Origin: Acidimicrobiia bacterium
GTDB lineage: Bacteria > Actinomycetota > Acidimicrobiia > Spongiisociales > ZC4RG35
Direction of reading: 5' to 3'
Assembly (NCBI GenBank): GCA_026002975.1
Contig: BPGJ01000006.1
Span: 62,001 to 126,000 of the forward strand
Length of the DNA stretch: 64,000 nt
The position numbers were made by a program, and so were the translations under genes. The notes beneath the pieces were generated by a model that was not told the DNA's origin, did no database searches, and saw only the letters and a program-made list of their open reading frames with translations. Shown here one piece after another: positions 60,477 through 64,000 of the stretch; within the stretch, counting starts at the first letter, position 1, and every line of letters starts with the position of its first letter.

Positions 60477-61472
60477 TCAGCGTTCGAAGGGCGGGGGCGC
60501 GGGACCGCGCCGCACCACCGCACTCCACACCGTCTCGTAGTGGTCCCGGTCGTAGGGGTCGATGTGGGGCAGGACGAACTCCTCCCAGGCTCGGCGGAGA
60601 GGGTCGTCGTCCTCGGCGTAGATCCGGAGTCCGGTCGGGATCCTGTCGAGCACCGCACGCAGGCTGAGGGGTGTCTCCACCCTGGTGGTGGTGTCCCGGG
60701 ACCGGAAACTCTCGTTGACCTCCACTGCCAGGCGGGCGATCGCCTCCACGTATGGGGCCTTCAGATCCCGATACCGGATTCGTAGCATCTCCTCGATCCG
60801 GTCGGCGGGAGGGAAGTCCTTTTCCCAGATCACCCAGCGGTCGGCGAAAGCCTTGTTGAGGGTTTGGGTCCCCGCGTAGTCCCTCAGGTCGGTGGGGTTC
60901 ATGGTCCCGAAGATCCGCACGTCGGATCGGAGCCTCACCGTCTCCCCGGTGGGCAGGTCGAGAGCCGCGTAGCGGTCCAGCAGCCCATGCAACGCGAACA
61001 GCGTCTCGGCGCCGGCCGCGTTCAGCTCGGACAGGTTGATCAGGGCCGGTCCCCGCAGGGCCCGGGTGATGTCTCCGTCCTCCCAACGGCTCTCGGTTCC
61101 CCCTTTCCCGTCGCCATGGAGCTTGGTGGATCCGATCAGGGTGACGTCCCGCACCTCGCCGGTCAGGGGGATCCGGTAGTACGGAAGGCCGAGGCGCGCC
61201 GCGAACTGCTCGATGTCGTGGTCCTTGCCGGTGCCCATGTGGCCCCTCACCGCGACGTGGAGCGGCACGAACCCGGACGGAGCCTCCCGTCTCACCTTCT
61301 CGAGCTGCGCGAACCGGTACAGCATCCCCAGGTCGACGTAGTGGGGATCCGCCTCGGGGATCTTCCCGACCCTCTGCTCGTAGTCGGGCAGGTCGGACGG
61401 CACCTCGAACCGTTCGAGTTCGATCGGCTTCCCGCTCCCAGTCGGATCTTCGAAAACCACCACGTCAGGCAT
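60477..61472 (-). CDS. MoxR/CobS-like AAA+ protein with altered Walker motifs
   Basis: A 331-residue AAA+ protein close to CobS in the P-loop region. The Walker A reads GHMGTGKD (77-84), with Asp replacing Ser/Thr. The Walker B position reads ALINLSEL (S148-E149), with Ser replacing Asp. Sensor 1 is intact (IFGTMNPTDLRDYAG). Other typical pieces are PLTGEVRDVTLIG and ADRWVIWEKD. It overlaps the VWA gene upstream by 8 bp, the usual MoxR-VWA pairing. No CobN or other cobalamin gene is present, so cobalt insertion is unlikely to be its role. Confidence 0.82.
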   Translation of the reverse strand: MPDVVVFEDPTGSGKPIELERFEVPSDLPDYEQRVGKIPEADPHYVDLGMLYRFAQLEKVRREAPSGFVPLHVAVRGHMGTGKDHDIEQFAARLGLPYYRIPLTGEVRDVTLIGSTKLHGDGKGGTESRWEDGDITRALRGPALINLSELNAAGAETLFALHGLLDRYAALDLPTGETVRLRSDVRIFGTMNPTDLRDYAGTQTLNKAFADRWVIWEKDFPPADRIEEMLRIRYRDLKAPYVEAIARLAVEVNESFRSRDTTTRVETPLSLRAVLDRIPTGLRIYAEDDDPLRRAWEEFVLPHIDPYDRDHYETVWSAVVRRGPAPPPFER

Positions 61473-63528
61473 CCAGGGTCTCCTTCCCGGGTGTCGTCGT
61501 CGGTCGCAGCCACCAGGCGTCCATCCCCCAGAGGGCGAGACTCCGCCGCAGGGCCCTCCTCACCCCTTCCAGTATGGAGCGGGTGAGTTCGTCGGGACGG
61601 TCGACCACTTGGCTGCGGGCGTACGCGGAGGTAACCGTATCGTCTCCGATGCCGATACCCAGAACCGTGGTCCCGGTTCGTTCGATCGCGTCGACCGTTC
61701 GAGCCAGGGTGTTCACCGACCCTCGGGTCATCCCGTCGGCCAGCACCACCAGGACCCGCACCTGGGTTCCCAGTCGGCTCATGCGTTCGGCGGCGAAGCT
61801 CACGTTCAGCTCGTCGACGTTGGAGGCCTTCTCGAACATCGACACCGGTGGGGCACGGTGGGGATCCCGGCGGGCGGCCGCCGCGGCCCTCGACGGTTCG
61901 GCCGCGGTCCAGAACATCCCCGCAAACACGTCTTCGGCGTCTCGCCAACGACGATCGAACGGCTTGACCAGATAGTGGTTCACGGTGGAGGCGAGCCGGT
62001 CGGCGGCTGCACCCTGGGTCTGGCGTAGGCCGGCCGTCGCCTGGCTCTTCGAACGGGTGTAGCTCCATTCGGTGTCGTCGGGACGTGCGGCGAAGGACCG
62101 GTTGAACAGGGCGACTTCGAAGTCGATCTGGAGTTCGTCACACAGAGCTGCGAGCGTCCAGGCCCCGAGCAGAGCAGCCGACATCCCCCAAGAAGAGGTG
62201 CCGTGGCGGGCGGGCCGAGGCTGGAGCATCGACGCCGACCCGTCCACCAGGAGGCTCACCGCGTATCGCCTCCGGGTGCGGGCCGCCCGCCGCTCGTACA
62301 TCCGGGTGTACAGACCGGCTCCGATGAACAGGGGGGCGTGGGGTGAAACGTCCCCCTGGTCGTACCCGGATCGAAGGCCACGCCGCTGATTGGCGGCGAA
62401 CAGCGGATACAACTCACCGGAGACCCTCCGCTGGCTCACCTCCCATCGCTGAGCCACCGCGGCGAGGGCCCGACGTCCGTCCCCGGCGAACCGTGAGAAA
62501 GCCGACGGAGCCGGAACCACGATGAGTTTCCCGGACTGCCCGGTAGGCAGATACACGGTGGGGGCGGTGGACACCCGCAGGATCTGATCGGTGGAAGGGT
62601 CGGCTCCGAGGGTCGTGTCCGCATTCCGCTCACCCGGCCCCGGCCGACGGTCTTCGCTTCGCCTGACCTCCCGGTAGGAAGAGGCGTCTCTTACCACCGG
62701 ACTGATCAACCTCACCCTGTCGACCGCGTCCGAGAGCTCGGCCGCCACCTGCTCCTCTCCGGGTCGGGTGTCGAGCCGAACGTCGTCGAGGAGCCCGTGA
62801 CGGCGAGCCACCTCCAGCAACCCCAGCGCGTAGCCCGCCACCTGCCAGGGATCGTCGGTCGCCGCCGCCCTTAGCAGCAGGTCCTGGCCGTCGGTCAGGG
62901 CGGCGTTGGCTCGACGCTCGAGGCGTGCCTCCAGGTCGGCGCGGGAGGCGTGGGCTCCAACCACCAGGAAGCAGGCGAGGGTGAACTGGGCCAGCGGTGA
63001 CGACCGTCGCAGCGCCCCCGGGTAGGCCGCCCGATAGATGTCGGACAGGACCGACCTGGCACCCGGATAGACGGACAGGTTTCGCAGCTCCTGGCGAGCG
63101 TCCTCGATGGCGAAGAACAGGGTCTCGGCGACGGGTCCGCCCGCCCGGTGCAAGGCGTCGAGAAGGTCGATGGGCTCGGGGGGCACCTCGTCGAGGGCCG
63201 GCCAGTCGGCGGGGTAGATGCGCTTCTCGTCGAGACGGGTGGCCAGCAGGTGCACCACCTCGTGCAGCGCGGAGGCGAGGGCCACTTCTTCCGGGGTTAC
63301 CGGGGCGTCGCGTTCGTATGCGGCCCGGAAGAGCCGAGGGTCGCAAACCACCTCGTCGGGACCCACTGCGGGTTCGGAGCCGAGTCGCACCGTGAGCCGG
63401 TCGTTGCCCGACAGCGAGCGGGCGAAACGGGTCACGGCGGGCGCCACCCGCTGGTACCGGGCCACGACGTGCTCGATCGCCCCGTCTCCGGGCCCGAGCA
63501 GCGTTCCCAACATGGTGCGGCCAGACAT
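61465..63528 (-). CDS. CobT-like von Willebrand factor A domain protein
   Basis: A 687-residue VWA protein. Residues about 40-160 include ALHEVVHLLATRL with an HExxH zinc-like motif (H89-E90-x-x-H93) and FFAIEDARQE (E142) that resembles the CobT N-terminal region. The VWA domain starts near 423 with the MIDAS LLVDGSASM (D429) and continues to VVLADGMTRG near 600. It is the partner of the AAA+ protein encoded downstream. Start ATG 63528 has a GGGAGGTC site; ATG 63576 would overlap the divergent promoter. Confidence 0.82.
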   Translation of the reverse strand: MSGRTMLGTLLGPGDGAIEHVVARYQRVAPAVTRFARSLSGNDRLTVRLGSEPAVGPDEVVCDPRLFRAAYERDAPVTPEEVALASALHEVVHLLATRLDEKRIYPADWPALDEVPPEPIDLLDALHRAGGPVAETLFFAIEDARQELRNLSVYPGARSVLSDIYRAAYPGALRRSSPLAQFTLACFLVVGAHASRADLEARLERRANAALTDGQDLLLRAAATDDPWQVAGYALGLLEVARRHGLLDDVRLDTRPGEEQVAAELSDAVDRVRLISPVVRDASSYREVRRSEDRRPGPGERNADTTLGADPSTDQILRVSTAPTVYLPTGQSGKLIVVPAPSAFSRFAGDGRRALAAVAQRWEVSQRRVSGELYPLFAANQRRGLRSGYDQGDVSPHAPLFIGAGLYTRMYERRAARTRRRYAVSLLVDGSASMLQPRPARHGTSSWGMSAALLGAWTLAALCDELQIDFEVALFNRSFAARPDDTEWSYTRSKSQATAGLRQTQGAAADRLASTVNHYLVKPFDRRWRDAEDVFAGMFWTAAEPSRAAAAARRDPHRAPPVSMFEKASNVDELNVSFAAERMSRLGTQVRVLVVLADGMTRGSVNTLARTVDAIERTGTTVLGIGIGDDTVTSAYARSQVVDRPDELTRSILEGVRRALRRSLALWGMDAWWLRPTTTPGKETLDA

Positions 63529-63570
63529 GACCTCCCATTCTCCCAGAACCCGGGATTCATCTACGGGTCG

Positions 63571-63576
63571 TACCAT
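63571..63576 (+). promoter_or_regulatory. Putative leaderless -10 element of the M16 peptidase gene
   Basis: TACCAT ends 7 nt before ATG 63584, with no ribosome binding site. Confidence 0.45.
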
Positions 63577-63583
63577 CGTGTCG

Positions 63584-64000
63584 ATGCACTACCGTCGCTC
63601 GATACTCCCCAACGGTCTGAGGGTCATCTCCGAACACATGCCCGGGATCCGATCCATAGCGGTGGGCTGCTGGGTGGACACCGGGACTCGGGACGAGAAT
63701 CCCAACGAGGCGGGCGCCTCCCACTTCCTCGAGCACCTCCTCTTCAAGGGCTCCGAGAGGCTGTCGGGGAGGGAGATCTCGGAACGGTTCGACGCCATTG
63801 GCGCCGAATCCAACGCCTTCACGTCGAAGGACCACACGTGTTTCTGGGCGAAACTCCTCGACGAGGACCTGTTCGAAGGACTGGACCTGCTGGCCGAGAT
63901 GCTCCAACGTCCGGCTTTCCGGCCGCAGGACATCGAGTCTGAGCGGCAGGTGGTGATCGAGGAGATCAACATGTCGGAGGACGATCCCTCCGACCTGGCC
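63584..64000 (+). CDS. M16 family zinc peptidase (PepR-like), partial
   Basis: The first 139 codons of an insulinase-type M16 peptidase; the rest lies past the window edge. The inverted zinc motif HxxEH is present as SHFLEHLLFKG near residue 46, with the third ligand region SERQVVIEEI near 125. The N-terminus RRSILPNGLRVISEHMPG is typical of the processing-peptidase subgroup. In many actinobacteria this gene directly follows pnp; here 40 kb separate them. GTG 63578 is an alternative start. Confidence 0.92.
   Translation, partial: MHYRRSILPNGLRVISEHMPGIRSIAVGCWVDTGTRDENPNEAGASHFLEHLLFKGSERLSGREISERFDAIGAESNAFTSKDHTCFWAKLLDEDLFEGLDLLAEMLQRPAFRPQDIESERQVVIEEINMSEDDPSDLA

Overview
The window is one continuous stretch of a high-GC (roughly two-thirds G+C by eye), gene-dense actinobacterial chromosome. 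The gene order dprA - tyrosine recombinase - WhiG/FliA sigma factor - rpsB - tsf - pyrH - frr - cdsA - dxr - rseP - ispG - proS, then rimP - nusA - infB - rbfA - nrnA - truB - ribF - rpsO - pnp, is the classical actinobacterial core block. Coenzyme F420 synthesis genes (cofG, cofH), an F420-type PPOX protein, fused isobutyryl-CoA mutase, a mycothiol-dependent-enzyme relative and an actinobacterial SOS mutasome agree with this. My best guess is a deep-branching class such as Acidimicrobiia or a neighbour; this is inference from gene content and no 16S gene is present. I saw no tRNA, rRNA, CRISPR array, insertion sequence or phage gene.

Layout. 1-12.9 kb: DNA uptake/recombination genes, a sigma factor, ribosome and elongation factors, UMP kinase, ribosome recycling, phospholipid head-group activation, two MEP isoprenoid steps (dxr, ispG) flanking the RseP protease, then proS and serC. 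13-23.3 kb: ribosome maturation, transcription and initiation (rimP, nusA, infB, DUF503, rbfA), then nrnA, truB, ribF, a Rid protein, rpsO and pnp. 23.3-30.1 kb: a P-type cation ATPase, a GH15 glucoamylase/trehalase-like enzyme, and a two-gene cyclic 2,3-diphosphoglycerate operon behind a c-di-AMP (ydaO/yuaA) riboswitch. 30.1-47.3 kb: repair and accessory metabolism (mutM, imuA'-imuB, plsC, 5-formyl-THF cyclo-ligase, icmF, dnaE2). 47.2-63.5 kb: a lytic transglycosylase-like protein, a dehydroquinase-hydrolase fusion, a lipoate-ligase-like protein, a stress protein, cofG/cofH, HD-GYP, crotonase, BtpA, a LOG-like protein, and a CobS/CobT-like AAA+/VWA pair. The window ends inside an M16 peptidase gene.

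How the parts work together. The most notable unit is the riboswitch-controlled operon: 2-phosphoglycerate kinase makes 2,3-DPG from 2-PG and cDPG synthetase cyclises it to the osmolyte/thermoprotectant known from methanogens. Control by c-di-AMP, a bacterial potassium and osmotic signal, makes physiological sense and I do not know it as a described arrangement. The SOS mutasome is split: imuA'-imuB and dnaE2 lie 9 kb apart, each behind a LexA box packed directly against a -10 element.

Regulatory style. Many transcription units start with a TANNNT hexamer 6-10 nt before the start codon and without a clear Shine-Dalgarno, which suggests pervasive leaderless transcription. Convergent genes overlap or abut at all six junctions. 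Two genes (nusA tail, flavin reductase) carry probable one-base deletions that could be assembly errors.
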